Part shown: positions 1 to 10,900 of the stretch, in pieces
How positions within the stretch are numbered: the first letter of the stretch is position 1
Layout: the number at the start of each line of letters is the position of its first letter
DNA from: Takakia lepidozioides
Taxonomy: Eukaryota; Streptophyta; Takakiopsida; Takakiales; Takakiaceae
Reading direction: 5' to 3'
Assembly (NCBI GenBank): GCA_030704615.1
Contig: CM060733.1
Location: 23,064,001-23,128,000 of the forward strand
DNA: 64,000 nt
The notes under the pieces: model-generated
The model's database searches: none
Told to the model about the DNA's origin: nothing
Seen by the model: the letters and a program-made list of their open reading frames with translations, nothing else
Program-made: the position numbers and the translations under genes

Positions 1-687
1 TCCCTTCGGCACGTAGAGACGTCTTTGCTTATACCGGAGCAGTCCATTGTGCAAGTGGAACTACGATTTAACCCCCAACCTCAAGTCCCGCATCACGGCC
101 TTCGCCATCTCATCCTTTCGGTAAGCCTTCCAGATCTTCCTTTGGAGCGTCATCTCGCCCCTGTACACCAACATGAGCTGTTGCTTTCTACTTAGAGCAT
201 CGGCCACCACATTGTCCCGTCCCGGTTTGTACTGGATATCCACGTCAAACACTGCCAAAGTGTCTTGCCACCAAAGGTGTTTTGGGGACAACTTAGGCTG
301 TGTGGCAAAATACTTCACCGTGACATTGTCCGTGAACACTTTCACCGGGTTGGAACCAACATAGTGGCTCCAAAGCTAAAGGCAATGCACCACCGCCTTC
401 ATTTATTTCTCGTGCGTAGGCCACCGTCGCTCCACTTCATTCAGTTTCTTACTTATGTAAGCCATTGGACGTCCATCTTACATGAGCACACCCCCAATTG
501 CGAAGTCCGACGCATCTGTATGAATCTCAAATGGACGGTCGAACTCCGGGATTTTCAGGACTGGAGCTTCCGCCATCCGCTGCTTCAACTCGGCAAAATC
601 TTGGCCACAAAAAGTATTCCATATCCATACCTTGGACTTACACAGAAGATCTGACAGCGGTCCTGCGATCTTGGCAAAATTTCTCAC
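1..687 (-). pseudogene. Element A pol: RNase H and start of integrase (broken)
   Basis: The segment 687-478 carries the end of RT (FAKIAGPLSDLL) and the RNase H opening (HTDASDFAIGGVLM), with the first catalytic Asp in TDAS. The segment 345-61 carries the RNase H end (VFTDNVTVKYF, then RDNVVADALSRK). Bases 60-1 continue in frame toward the integrase zinc-binding region (LRYKQRRLYVPKG). The piece between 478 and 345 is shifted and shortened, so the ORF is not continuous. All of these are standard gypsy pol landmarks. Confidence 0.88.
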
Positions 688-1211
688 ATACTTTCGGTAA
701 TAGGAGGCAAGGAAGGATCGCCCTCACGGGACCGAAGTCGGAGGGGTGCGTTGGTGAGCCCAAAAGGCATCACCAAGAACTCATATGAACCATATCTTGT
801 CCTGCACGTGGTCTTCTCCTCATCCCCTTCCGCCACTCGGATTTTATGGTAACCTGCGCGCAAATCGATCCGGCTGAAATACTTTGCTCCTGCCAACCAA
901 TCGAAGAGGTCGTCGATCTTTGGCAAAGGGTACCGGTTTTTTATAGTCACCTTATTCAGAGCCCTGTAATCGACACACATCCGCAGTAGCACCGGGGCTC
1001 TGTAAGGTGACTTACTCGGCCGGATGTACCCCTTTGACATTAGATCCTTGAGTTGGGCCTTCAGCTCGACCAACTCTCTGTGGCTCAACCGGTAGGGCGC
1101 CTTGGCAGGTGGCTCCGATCTCGGTATCACCTCTATCTTGTGGTCACCTCCTCTTCGCGGTGGCAAGCCGCTTGGTAAATCCTCCGGCATCACATCCTGG
1201 TATTTCTCCAA
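684..1211 (-). pseudogene. Element A reverse transcriptase, catalytic YxDD region deleted
   Basis: Clear gypsy RT landmarks are present: [35 protein letters not shown] (first catalytic Asp) and [11 protein letters not shown]. Immediately after this last motif the frame breaks. The sequence jumps to what should be tens of codons further on, so the block expected to hold the YxDD active site is absent. A short stretch before RMCVDYRAL (normally including a KKDG motif) is also missing. The enzyme cannot be active. Confidence 0.9.
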
Positions 1212-1364
1212 GATCCCCTCGATCCAATCTGGGCTTGGCTCCCTATCGACTTCTCCTTCTACTTATCTTACGTAAAGCAAAAACTGGGGTTCGTGTGGCT
1301 CCTCCACGGCCCACTCCTTTGCTGTCACCAGGTTTATTCGCCCTCTCACTCGGTTGGGCGTTTT

Positions 1365-1694
1365 TTACACCCGTAAAACTTCATCACCATCCCCACACGG
1401 TAGCGTGACTACTCTCTTGCGGCCATCTATGACCGTTCCGGATTTGCTCAAAAAAATCATCCCCAAAATGAGATCCACTCCATCGATCTCGCAAATGGTG
1501 AAGTTCTCACGTCCCTCCCAACTCCCCAGCTGAAGAAGAACATCGAACACCAACCTCGTCGCCAGTTGTGGTTCTTCTTTGGCAGAACGCACTTCAATAG
1601 AGGCCCCCACATCACTTGTCGGGAGCCCCAACTTCCGTGCCGTTGTCGGTGTCATGAAGGAGTGCGATGTTCCTGTGTCCACCAACAACGACAC
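1365..1694 (-). pseudogene. Element A retroviral-type aspartic protease
   Basis: The reading begins with the active-site triad region LLVDTGTSHSF (DTG; gypsy proteases have DTGASHSF or similar). It continues through a hydrophobic flap-like segment to the family motif DVILGM, seen here as DLILGMIFL. The length of about 109 residues fits a monomer unit. It is separated from RT by roughly 150 bases without an intact frame, consistent with decay of a once continuous gag-pol frame. Confidence 0.85.
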
Positions 1695-1700
1695 GTTAGT

Positions 1701-2480
1701 TCAGAAAATTATCCCACTCACGAACATTAACTGACTCCTTTTACGCAAGGGGCCAGTCTCCCGATACAACTCACAAGAGTAGTTGGCTACCTTGCAAGTC
1801 TTGGCAATAATCGCTTCCACCAAGCGGCTGATGGATCTTCGGACAGGTCCGTGGTCGCCCGAGTCATGTTCAATTGTCGGGGTTTTGCGCACTTCTTGGC
1901 GCTGTGCCCGGGCTCCCCGCACTTAAAGTACATTCCATCGAAGGTTGTCTTCTGTCCACCATAAGCCGCCGCACCTGATTTTCCTTTCGGAGCACCGGGT
2001 GCCGCCTTGACGTGTGAAGGCCCTCCCTTCGATTTCCATGTGCCATTGTCGCCACGTGGCCTATCCCACTTCTTTTCCGGTCGGAAGGAGTCACCCTCCC
2101 GTCGGGTCTTCTTGTAGTTCAGCTCCGACGGCTTTCGCTCCTAAGGACATCCGAGAAACATGCAGCCTTTTCAATTGCCTCGTTCAAAGTCTTAGGTGGC
2201 TTCTCTTCCAATTTCCGTCTGGCCCATGGGGCCAGTCCCGCCACAAAGTTGAAGACTATTTCTGGTTCTGCCATATCCGCGACACATTGAAAGCCTGAAC
2301 ATATCTCCGAATGTCATCCGTTTGCTTCAAATTCCTCATCTAGTCTCGGGCAAGCCAGGACGCGTTGAGGGGCACAAACTGTCTTTTCATAAGTTCCTTG
2401 AACCCACTCCAGCTCAAGGTTTCTGGGTTTGGACCTTGGTCATGAAGGCGTTTCTGCCACCATTGTTGAGCATAGCCCCT
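1701..2480 (-). pseudogene. Element A gag, C-terminal half with CCHC zinc knuckle
   Basis: The minus frame at 2480-2322 has the retrotransposon gag core (QQWWQKRLHDQG, then SWSGFKELMKRQF). About 400 bases further downstream is a CCHC nucleic-acid-binding knuckle, CGEPGHSAKKC (about 1890-1926). Frames change between these points, so gag is broken. The first half of the same gag lies at 4218-4671. The two halves are split by the insertion at 2481-4217. Confidence 0.82.
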
Positions 2481-2848
2481 TGTCGTGCACCTAAGCATCG
2501 TGCCACAACATACATCGCTGTCCACCACACAATCTAAGCACACAATCCTAGAAAGCTATACCACAATCGCCCCCCTAGCTGGTGGTTAGGTCCCTCTAAC
2601 TCCAGATAGCTACAAGATGTAATAGCCACAGCCATACTAAGTCCTCTATCACTGTCCCTATTGTACTCAAACTCTATAGACCAAGAGGCCGGGTACAAGA
2701 GCAACCCCATCGTTAGTTGCCGTCTTGCAATCTGTGAACTTGAGTCAGGATCTCGTGTGTTGGTCTCCTAGTAGCTTGGCCTTGCATTTCTTGTTAGCCT
2801 TCTATGGTTGTATCCACTCCCACTATCCAATCCCCATCAAGAACCATC

Positions 2849-3736
2849 TCAAGAGGTGGAGTCAAGCATCCCATGCCAACCTCTAGAGCATTGATCACAC
2901 ACCAGCATGGTGGTTGCCCCTCTAGTAGACCCACATAACATGCACCTCAAACTTGCAGGTACCACTGCCAGGTTTGGGTCAACCCTTCCATCAACATTTG
3001 GAAGGTGACATGGCGCGCAATTACGCACATGGTCCTTCCAAATCATGCCATCCCGACCCTCCAAGATCAGGACTCCTGAGGGCAACACCTCTCGAACCCT
3101 CAAAATAGTACGTCATGTAGTCACATCCAAGGTCGTAGGAGCAGTCTGCTGCAGATAAACATAGTCACCAGGGTTGAATCTCCGAACCCCAGGACGATAG
3201 CCCCCACCACGTATGGTAGCATACCTCAACGTATCACGATGTTGTGCAATGACAAGGTTCTCGAAAGCCATGGGCATGACTTTCTTGAACAACTCTGCAC
3301 GTTACTCACATGCACGTGCCCACACGTCCGGATCGTCAAGGTTAAGAACTGTAGCAGCTTCTCTGCGAATGGATGTAGGCAAATCCGGCTCTCGGCCAAA
3401 GAGAAGAAAGTATGGTGAGAAGGAGGCAAGTGATGCTTGCTTGCTGAACTTGTAGCCCATGGCTAACTAGGGTAACTGAAGGTCCCAATCTCCTATGTGT
3501 CCCTTCTGCAAGCCATACTTGCGCAAACCCCTCTTTATTGTCTGAACAACTCTCTCTGCCAAGCCATCGGCCTCAGGATGATCCCGAGAAGTGGTGCGGT
3601 GATCTATCAAGGCCTTGTCACACAAAACCTGAAACTCCCCCAAGAACTCTCTCCCTTGGTCCATGAGTACCTCAGCTGGAGCACCGAATCGGCTAAGCAC
3701 ACAATCCAAGAATGCATACGCAGCTACAAGAGCTAA
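2849..3736 (-). pseudogene. Element B copy 1: integrase core, chromo-like tail and truncated PHD finger
   Basis: Minus-strand frames show an integrase core (AYAFLDCVLSRFGAPAE, DQGREFLGEF, TSRDHPEADGLAERVV; a D,D,E enzyme). A downstream basic region follows, then a C-terminal segment GVLILEGRDGMIWKDHV. After it comes a Cys-rich finger beginning CMLCGSTRGATTMLVCDQC. The finger is cut shortly after its first four cysteines. The copy starts abruptly in mid-integrase at about 3736. A better-preserved copy lies at 6852-7850. Confidence 0.85.
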
Positions 3737-3906
3737 ATTCTCCTAGCTCTCAACCTCTTTAAAATACAAATGCAAAACTAATCCTTACACTCCGCACTCA
3801 CAAGCATAAGGTGATCTTCTTGTAGTGATAAGAGATGAGAAATGAGAGAAGTAGAAGACACATGAAGAACAAGCCCTGGTCCTTCCAAGTGAAATCCACT
3901 TTATCA

Positions 3907-4217
3907 CATAAACTAAGTCAAGCCAATAGCACCTTTGCTAAATGAATCCACCCTACAAAACCCTCAACACACTCTCTCTCAATACCTAGAGCTATGGAGG
4001 TGAGAGAAGCTCATGGAGGCTCAACTACAAGAAGATGAGCCTCCTCAACACTCACAAGGGGAAAACCTATCTCCATGTCTCAAGTGAGGCTCGACACCTC
4101 ACTTGGCATGTGAGACCAAATGAAGTCCCAACACACAAAATATAAATATAAATATCTAAAATGTCCTAGTTAACTAGAAGTAGGTAATTCTAGATAACCA
4201 TGACTAAAACCATGACA
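3907..4217. repeat. Arm 1 of an inverted repeat (partner 5413-5750)
   Basis: This stretch forms the outer end of element B copy 1 and is largely the reverse complement of 5413-5692, with scattered substitutions and short indels. Shared stretches include the segment reading CTACAAGAAGATGAGCCTCC here and its complement at the partner. It is probably LTR or leader sequence of element B. No coding content. Confidence 0.75.
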
Positions 4218-4671
4218 CCCTCAAATAGGTGGGAGCCACTTCCACCCGACCCTCATCACTCAACTTGGCCGCCCGGAAGTACTGCTCTAGCTCTAAGAAC
4301 TAGGTGTTGAGTGCCTTCCGATTTCGGACGTCCTCGAAGGTGTCGAGTTCCTTAGGCTTCACCTTAAACTTTGCCTTAGTGGAAGTGGCATTAGAAGCCC
4401 TCAACACGTCTTTCAACGTCCCGCCAAACTGCGCCAACAACCCTTCCCAAAAAGCTGCCGGCATGGGAGGCATCTGTTGGTCTGGCAAAGCCTCTGGGAA
4501 GTCATCGGGCTCCGACTCCCAAAATTCCTCCCGTTCTTGAGCGGCCTCACTTTCAAAAGCATGAATCGCCTCTTTCAATTGCCGCTTCGGTGACACGTCG
4601 CCCCCATCGGGCTCACCATGATCATCATCTTTCGGGCCGTTCCGCTTTCGCTTTGTCTTGTCCGACCCCAT
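4218..4671 (-). pseudogene. Element A gag, N-terminal half
   Basis: The frame opens at an ATG at 4671 (MGSDKTKRKRNGPKDD), 42 bases downstream of the primer binding site. It runs through an acidic stretch (EREEFWESEPDD) to KALNT followed by a stop near 4300. Beyond the stop the frame continues with gag-like residues (ELEQYFRAAKL) up to the insertion at 4217. Unfolded, charged N-terminal gag regions are usual in gypsy elements. The stop and the insertion both disable it. Confidence 0.75.
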
Positions 4672-4712
4672 GATAAAGCTGATCTCAAGGACGATCGCAT
4701 ACTGAATTCTAA

Positions 4713-4724
4713 GCTCTGATACCA
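4713..4724 (-). other. Primer binding site for initiator tRNA-Met
   Basis: The minus strand reads TGGTATCAGAGC, the classic plant retrotransposon primer site complementary to the 3' end of initiator methionine tRNA. It lies 2 bases inside the LTR end (GCGACA). This fixes the LTR boundary at 4727 and the element orientation as minus. Confidence 0.93.
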
Positions 4725-4726
4725 AG

Positions 4727-5412
4727 TGTCGCATACCTCACTTTGGTAAGCTCTCCTTCAAGTCATAGTTACTCGCTTTGATGCGCGCGCCTAACTCCCA
4801 AACTGGCCGCCGAGCCAACTCTGAGCTTCGGCTGCTCATCGGGACATAACGGTCCCCCTTTGCTCCCCCACAAGACCTCGCTCACTTTGGGCCTAGTGGA
4901 ATTCCCTTTGGTTGTTGGCAGTCCGGAACAGCTTCCCCACACCTTGCTGCTTTCGGCTCGCACGCTTACGCACTAGTTTTTGGTCACCAACGGGCTTGCC
5001 CCGTTCTCGAGGTACTACTAACTATATATACTTCTGTGACTGTCCGCACGGGTTGAACAAACAACCCAGTCATTTTTTTTATGGCGAACCACCACGAAGA
5101 CCCTGACTCTCGGTGATGAGTCGCGGTGAGTCTTGGCCCCACCCACCACGGCCCCAATGACCGCTATGAGCCAAGACTCCCCACGACTCCCCACCACAAA
5201 GGTATCCGCCCCATGGTGAGTCTTATGCACCCCCACTAAGACCCACTAAGCTACCACCACCCATCGTGGAACCAACCCCACATCAGCAACCCGGTGTGCA
5301 GGGCTCCACCTAGTGAGCGCCTCCGCCTCCTTGAGTGCCTTGGACACTCAAGGGTGCTTCAGCCCCCGTACCTATTGTTGCCACTGCCCCCACCACAGGG
5401 GCAGCTCCTTTT
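4727..5412 (-). repeat. 5' LTR of element A, outer end truncated
   Basis: It matches, in opposite orientation, the solo LTR at 5816-6552 over nearly its whole length, for example at the PBS-proximal end (GCATCAAAGCGAGTAAC and its complement). It ends in CA next to the primer binding site. At about 5412 the match stops a few dozen bases before the expected TG start, where element-B-like inverted sequence begins. Confidence 0.85.
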
Positions 5413-5750
5413 AACTAGAATTACCTACTTATAGTTAACTATGACATTTTAGATATTATATTTTGTGTGTCCGGAATTCATTTGGTCTCACATGCCAGTG
5501 AGGTGTCAAGCCTTCACTTGAGAACATGGGGATGGGTTTTCCCTTTGTGAGGGTGAGGAGGCTCATCTTCTTGTAGTTGAGCCTCAATGAGCCTCTCTCA
5601 CCTCATAGCTCTAGGTATTGAGAGGGCGTGTGTTGAGGGCTTTGTAGGGTGGATTCCCTTAGCAATGGTGCCATTGGCTTGACTTAGTTTATGTTGCGGC
5701 CCTTCGCCTTGAGGGCAGGGGGTCGGGACATGACTAAAACCATGACAGCT
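5413..5750. repeat. Inverted copy of element B end sequence plus LTR scrap
   Basis: Positions 5413-5692 are the reverse complement of the outer end of element B copy 1. Positions 5693-5725 resemble the first bases of the A-type LTR (GCGGCCCTTCGCCTTGAGGGCAG-like, about 30 bases). Positions 5730-5750 repeat the element B terminus (CATGACTAAAACCATGACA). The mosaic order implies several rearrangements. No ORF is present. Confidence 0.65.
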
Positions 5751-5815
5751 GTCGTGCACCTAAGCATCATGCCACCAACTAACATCGTTGTCCATCACAC
5801 ATCCTAAGCATACAA

Positions 5816-6552
5816 TGTCGCGGCCCTTTGCCTTGACGGCAGGGGGGGGAAAAAGGAGGGGCTGCCCCTGGGTGGGGGCAGCAGCTGAGTGATAGGTATG
5901 GGGGGGCTAAGCAACCCTTGAGTGCCAAAGGCACTCAGGGGGGCGAAGCGAAGGCGCTCATAGGATGGAACCCCGCACACCGGGTTGCGGTGGGGTGGGG
6001 GTGTACACAAGGGGTGGTGGTAGCTTAGCTGGATAGTGGGGGTGGCATTGGACTCACCCATGGGGGCGGAGACTAGTGGTGGGAGTTGTGGGGAGTCTGG
6101 GACTCATCACTCATGGTCCATAGGGGCCGTGGTGAGTGGGCCAAGACTCACCGACGACTAATCACCGGGAGTCGAGGGTTTTCGTGGGTGGTTGCCATAA
6201 AATGGCATGGCTGGTGGTGAACCCCCCGCGGACAGCTACAGAAGTATCTATAGGGGAGTAGTGACCCCGAGAACGATGCAAGCCCCGTGGTGACCAAAAA
6301 ATAGTGAGTAAGCGAGCGAGCCGGAAAGCGACCAAAGAGTGGGGAGCTGTTCCGGACTGCCATCTACAAAAGGGAATTCCACTAGGCCCAAATAGGTGGA
6401 GGGTTTAGTGGGAAGCGAAGGGGGGACCGTTATGTCCCGGTGAGCAGCCGAAGCTCCAAGTTGGCCCGGCGGCCAGGTTGGGAGTCAGGCGCGCGCATCA
6501 AAGCGAGTAACTATGACTTGAAGGGGAGCTTACCGAAGTGAGGTGCGCGACA
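5816..6552 (+). repeat. Solo LTR of the element A family, 5-bp TSD TACAA
   Basis: The 737-base LTR starts TGTCGC and ends GCGACA (inverted termini) and is flanked by TACAA at 5811-5815 and 6553-6557. The homologous site in element B copy 1 is uninterrupted, so the insertion boundaries are certain. A lone LTR with intact target duplication is the product of recombination between the two LTRs of a formerly complete element. No coding sequence. Confidence 0.93.
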
Positions 6553-6851
6553 TACAATCCAAGAAAGCTATGCCACAATCGCCCCCCTAGCTGGTGATTA
6601 GGTCTCTCTAACACCGGATAGCTGACAAGTATCCACCCTAATAAGATCACTGATTGGTCTTCAATCGCACAAGTCCCAGTATCCGAAGTCGATAGATCAA
6701 GAGGCCGGATGCAAAAGTAGCCCCATCGTTAGTCGCATTCTTGCAATCCATGGCTTTTACTGGGGTATCCATGGCGTTGAACCCCCACTAGCTAGACCTT
6801 GGGTCCTTGTCAACCTCATCATTGTCATGTCCACTGTCTTTGTCCAAGGCA

Positions 6852-7850
6852 TCATAGACACAACCATTCTCCACTAGGAACCTCCTCAAGTGGCAGTGTC
6901 AAGCATCTCATATGCCACGTCCCCCTTGAACATCTATCACACAGCAGCATGGTGGTGGCACCACCAGCATGCCCACATAGCATGCAATGCAACCCTGCAG
7001 GTACGACTGCAAGGTTAGGGTCTATCCTCCCATCCACGTGTGGAAGGTGACATGGCGCACAATTACCCACATGGTCCTTCCATATCATGCCATCTCGACC
7101 CTCCAAAATCAACACTCCTGAAGGCAACACCTTCCATTCTCGTAGAATCACACGTCCTGCTGTGACATCCAAGGTTGTAGGTGATATCTGTTGTAGATAC
7201 ACATAGTCCCCAGGGTTAAATCTCCGAACACCCGGTCGATATCCGCCTCCACGTATGGTGGCATACCTCAATATGTCTCGGTGTTGGGCAATAGCAAGGT
7301 TCTCAAAAGCCATAGGCATGACTCTCTTGAACAACTCTGCCCGCTAGTCACACGCTTGTGTCCACACATCCGGATCATCAAGGTCAAGGACTATTGCAGC
7401 CTCCCTGGAATAGATGTAGGTAAATCTAGCTCTCGGCCGAAGAGAAAAAAATAAGGTGAGAAGGAGGCAAGTGACGCTTGTTTCCTGAACCTATAGCCCA
7501 TAGCCAACCAATGCAGCGAAGGTCCCAATCTTTCATGTGTGTCTTCTGCAAACCGTACCTACGCAAATCCCTCTTGACTATCTGAACAACTTTCTCCGCC
7601 AAGCCATCAGCCTCGGGATGATCCCTAGAAGTAGTGCGGTGATCTATCAATGTTTGCTCACACAAAGCCTGAAACTCCCCTAAGAACTCTGTTCCCTGGT
7701 CCGTGAGTACCTCGGCTGGACCACCAAATTGGCTAAGCACTCGATCTAAGAATGCATATGCAACCCCCTCACTTGCCTTGTCAGGCAATGCCACCAGTTC
7801 AATCCATTTGGAGAAGTGTTCCACTATCACCAACACATACGTGTTACGGC
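6852..7850 (-). pseudogene. Element B copy 2: integrase with C-terminal PHD finger
   Basis: Segment 7850-7426 is the integrase core (VIVEHFSKWIELVALPDK with the first Asp position replaced, DQGTEFLGEF, SRDHPEADGLAEKVV). Segment 7334-6852 continues with an integrase C-terminal region (RRFNPGDYVYLQQ), a GVLILEGRDGMIWKDHV segment, and a full C4HC3-type PHD-like finger: CMLC, LCDRC, WHMRC, then GEWLC. A frameshift lies between the two segments. PHD fingers bind histone tails, so a role in chromatin-directed integration is plausible but is inference. Confidence 0.85.
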
Positions 7851-7929
7851 GAATTTACAAAGAATTAACAAATTATCAAATGTAAACCAACATTTATCTC
7901 ATAATTCTAATATTGTGGGCAAAAAGTGC

Positions 7930-10900
7930 TCAACCTTCCCTCTGCCAATTTAATGGAAAATTGACTAATTGCACTTCATCTTTCAGTGCCCATGCTACTA
8001 CCATATCCAATTGTTCATCTTTACTCAGTTTCATGTGACCTTTGAAAATTGCAGAAGATTTCTTCCCTTTGCAGCCTTTGGTAGCATTCAACTTGTTCTC
8101 CATTACGATGAAATTCGGCAATTCTTTGAGAACCTCCGATGTATTTTGAACTCCCATAGCAAACGTAGCTATAGTGAGTTTATCTTGTCTGGTGAGATTT
8201 TTGAAATCTTCTAAACACCACATACAGTGGATGAGAAATAATCACACCAACACATAACATTATTGAAATACTACATAGTTGTTAAAATCCATCTTACCAT
8301 TTGATGCTTGTTTTCAGTTGTAGGTTTTTCTCTGTTTGAGATGTTTGCCCCTTTTCTACGTGTTCGAGCATCCGATTTGCAATTCTCCTAGAACGCTGCA
8401 TCAAACATAAATAAACTGTGAGAAAACAAGTAATAACATTATACACATATTACAGTTACAGATTCATGATAAAAAAAAACACATCAGTGGCTTAGCGGTG
8501 AGCCACTTGTGTATTGACCTTTAGGTCTAAGGTTCAACCCCCTATCATCTATCTTTCTACCTTCAGACTGGGTTTTGCCCCTATGATAATGGGCTCCACT
8601 GTCGGAAACAAAAGAGAACTAAAAAAGACAAAAAAAAAACAGTATTTAATTTTAATATTTTGAAGGTAGGTCTATGATGGAAGGATACATTTACCTTAAC
8701 AGATGGAGGAAGACAATCTGAAACTTCCATCTCTGTATTACAGTGTTCTTCTCCATCAATGTTCAAAACAGTAAAAATGTTGATGCCCCGCTCTTCATTC
8801 ACCTCATGTACAGTACATTTCTTAATATTAATACAAATCAATAGAACATGTATAAAGAAACAAAGATAAAAATAATAATAACATTCCATCTAAAATACCT
8901 ACATAGTTGTTGAGGTTTTTGTTGTGTGTCCCTTCTCTGTTTGAACTGTTCGCCCCTTCGCAACTTGTTCAAAAGTCTCATTTGCAACTTTCTTACAGCG
9001 CTGCACCATACAAAAAATAGATTAATGTAAGGAAAGATATGATTGAGTAGGTTACTACCAGTGATAACAGCGTTGTACCCTACAAAAAGATGATTAATGT
9101 AAGAAAAGATATGATTGAGTAGGTTGCTACCAGTGAAAAAAATAACTTAAAATATTTAAACAGATATCTACAATTTAATATATATTACCTTCATAGATGG
9201 AGCTGTATTTTGTGCATCAATATTGAGCACCGTAAAAAGGCTGAGGCCTTGTTCTTCAGTGACCACCTGGAAGAATATTCTTAATAGTATTAGTACATAC
9301 CATTAAAATGACACATCTCCTTAAAATCTACCCTCTATTTCTATCTTACAACTAATAGATACAACAAAATATGATTCAAATGAAAACATATAAACAATAT
9401 ACCTCTGTGGTTGACTCTGGATATTTGATACATTATCAAATGCTTTGTTAGCTTTTGTTGAAAAAACCTCATGTAGTCCTCCAGCATTTTTTGGTCTCAT
9501 GTTCCACTCATCATTCTTACATGTCTGTTTCTGGTGGTGTAAATCACTATTGTCGTTTTCGTGCCAATCCCCTTTCTTTCCGTACGTATACCTATTAGAA
9601 AGTATATAAAAATATATAATTTTATATCATATTCATACTAGTATACTATTTATAATAAAGATTTACTCACAAGTACACTTTGTGGAGTTGACTCCAATAG
9701 AATAGTAGTACTGGTATGCTTGAGTACAACCTCTGGAACTTCAATTGTTTCTTCACCCAATAGCTCTTCAAATAGAGCTGGGGAGTTGGCTCCAGCCTTA
9801 CATATGTAGTAGGAATTTCAATTTCATCACCCTGCAAAAATATATTGCAAAAAATAAAGTAATAAAATACTACATATAAGTTTTCCAGACAATATAAACA
9901 AAGAAAACTTGATAATAAAATAGTGAGAGTATTCCATACCTCTGAGAAATCTTTGATCTGGAGTTGTGGATGCTTAAACTGTTCTCCCCTTGGAATATAA
10001 AAATTCCCAACATCCTCAAGAATGTTAATAATCTTCACACTCCACACCTTGTAAGGGTTCAACCTTACAACCTTCAATGGTTTTCCATACCCAGAACAGT
10101 GAGCCTCTTCCACTAGTCAGCCGTGTTGTTTTGTTGAATCGATAAATGATTCGGATAAACACTATGTATCCCTCATATTGAGCCTTGTAGTTGTTGTAGG
10201 TAATTTTAACCCTATCAATGCAAGAGTATAATTACCACTGCTACACAACTCAATACATTTTGCATCTTCTACAGAAGACTCCACCTTGGTTGGAAGCAGT
10301 TTTTTGCGACATTTTGAAGGTGGTTGAAATGTATCTGAAACTGAACCTCCACCATTGCTTTTTTTGAAAGCTTCCCTCTTGACCTTTTTCCCAATCACGT
10401 AGTGTTTTGTTTCCAAAAATGATTTGTAAATATCCTCCACTTTCCACCTCAAAGTGGTTGAAGCTTCTAGAAACACCAAACTGGATAAAGCAGATTCTTT
10501 GTCCTTTATAAAACGTTGTAGTTCTTCTTGGGCTTCTTTGCTATGCCTGAAGTTAGCATTGTAAAAAGACTCAATGACAGGGTCTGTAGTATTTTTAAAC
10601 CAAAGCCGCACCTGAGCTTGATTGAAGTTGAAAACTTGCTGAGCTTGGGGGTGGTATTTAGCTAAATACCTCCTTCCATACATATGACCTTCTTCAAATG
10701 GCACATGTTTGGGACGACCTTTGAATATCATGTCGTATGTAGGACTTGGATCATCTTGAGTCCTACTTGTACTTCTAGGTTCACTTTGTGTCGTTGTGTC
10801 ACTGGATTTTTGTTCTGCCCCAGTCTCGATACATCTACTCGCTTGTTTGCTTCCACCACCATTGACACTTACTTTCTCTGCAATGTCTGTACAATCCACA

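Larger units (their letters stand above)
2481..4217 (-). mobile_element. Element B copy 1, inserted in element A gag (4-bp TSD CCCT)
   Basis: The insert begins TGTCGTGC and ends ...CATGACA on the plus strand and is flanked on both sides by CCCT (2477-2480 and 4218-4221). Removing it makes the gag reading frame of element A continuous across the junction, which fixes the boundaries independently of the repeat ends. It carries integrase and PHD-finger sequence (2849-3736) preceded by about 480 bases of LTR-like sequence. The rest of gag-pol is missing, so this is an internally deleted copy. Confidence 0.82.
1..5412 (-). mobile_element. Degraded Ty3/gypsy LTR retrotransposon (element A), cut by window edge
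   Basis: Read on the minus strand the order is LTR (4727-5412), primer binding site, gag, zinc knuckle, protease, reverse transcriptase, RNase H and the beginning of integrase at the window edge. Protease-RT-RNase H-integrase is the Ty3/gypsy order. The element is non-functional: gag is interrupted by another insertion (2481-4217) and by a stop, and pol has internal deletions and frameshifts. The outer end of its LTR is missing: at about 5412 the LTR runs into unrelated inverted sequence. The 3' half, including most of integrase and the 3' LTR, lies beyond position 1. Confidence 0.9.
5752..7850 (-). mobile_element. Element B copy 2, interrupted by a solo LTR
   Basis: The left end reads TGTCGTGCACC, identical to the left end of copy 1, and the sequence then follows copy 1 in order. 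A solo LTR (5816-6552) splits the terminal segment. The coding remains are integrase and PHD finger (6852-7850). The copy is truncated at about 7850 in mid-integrase, where it meets the SAM-gene region. Both B copies therefore retain only the 3' part of pol. Confidence 0.8.

Noticed and set aside
8487-8560. A functional tRNA gene
   Set aside because: The A and B boxes are present but the acceptor and anticodon arms do not pair, and the 3' end is unlike a tRNA. A SINE-like element is a better reading.
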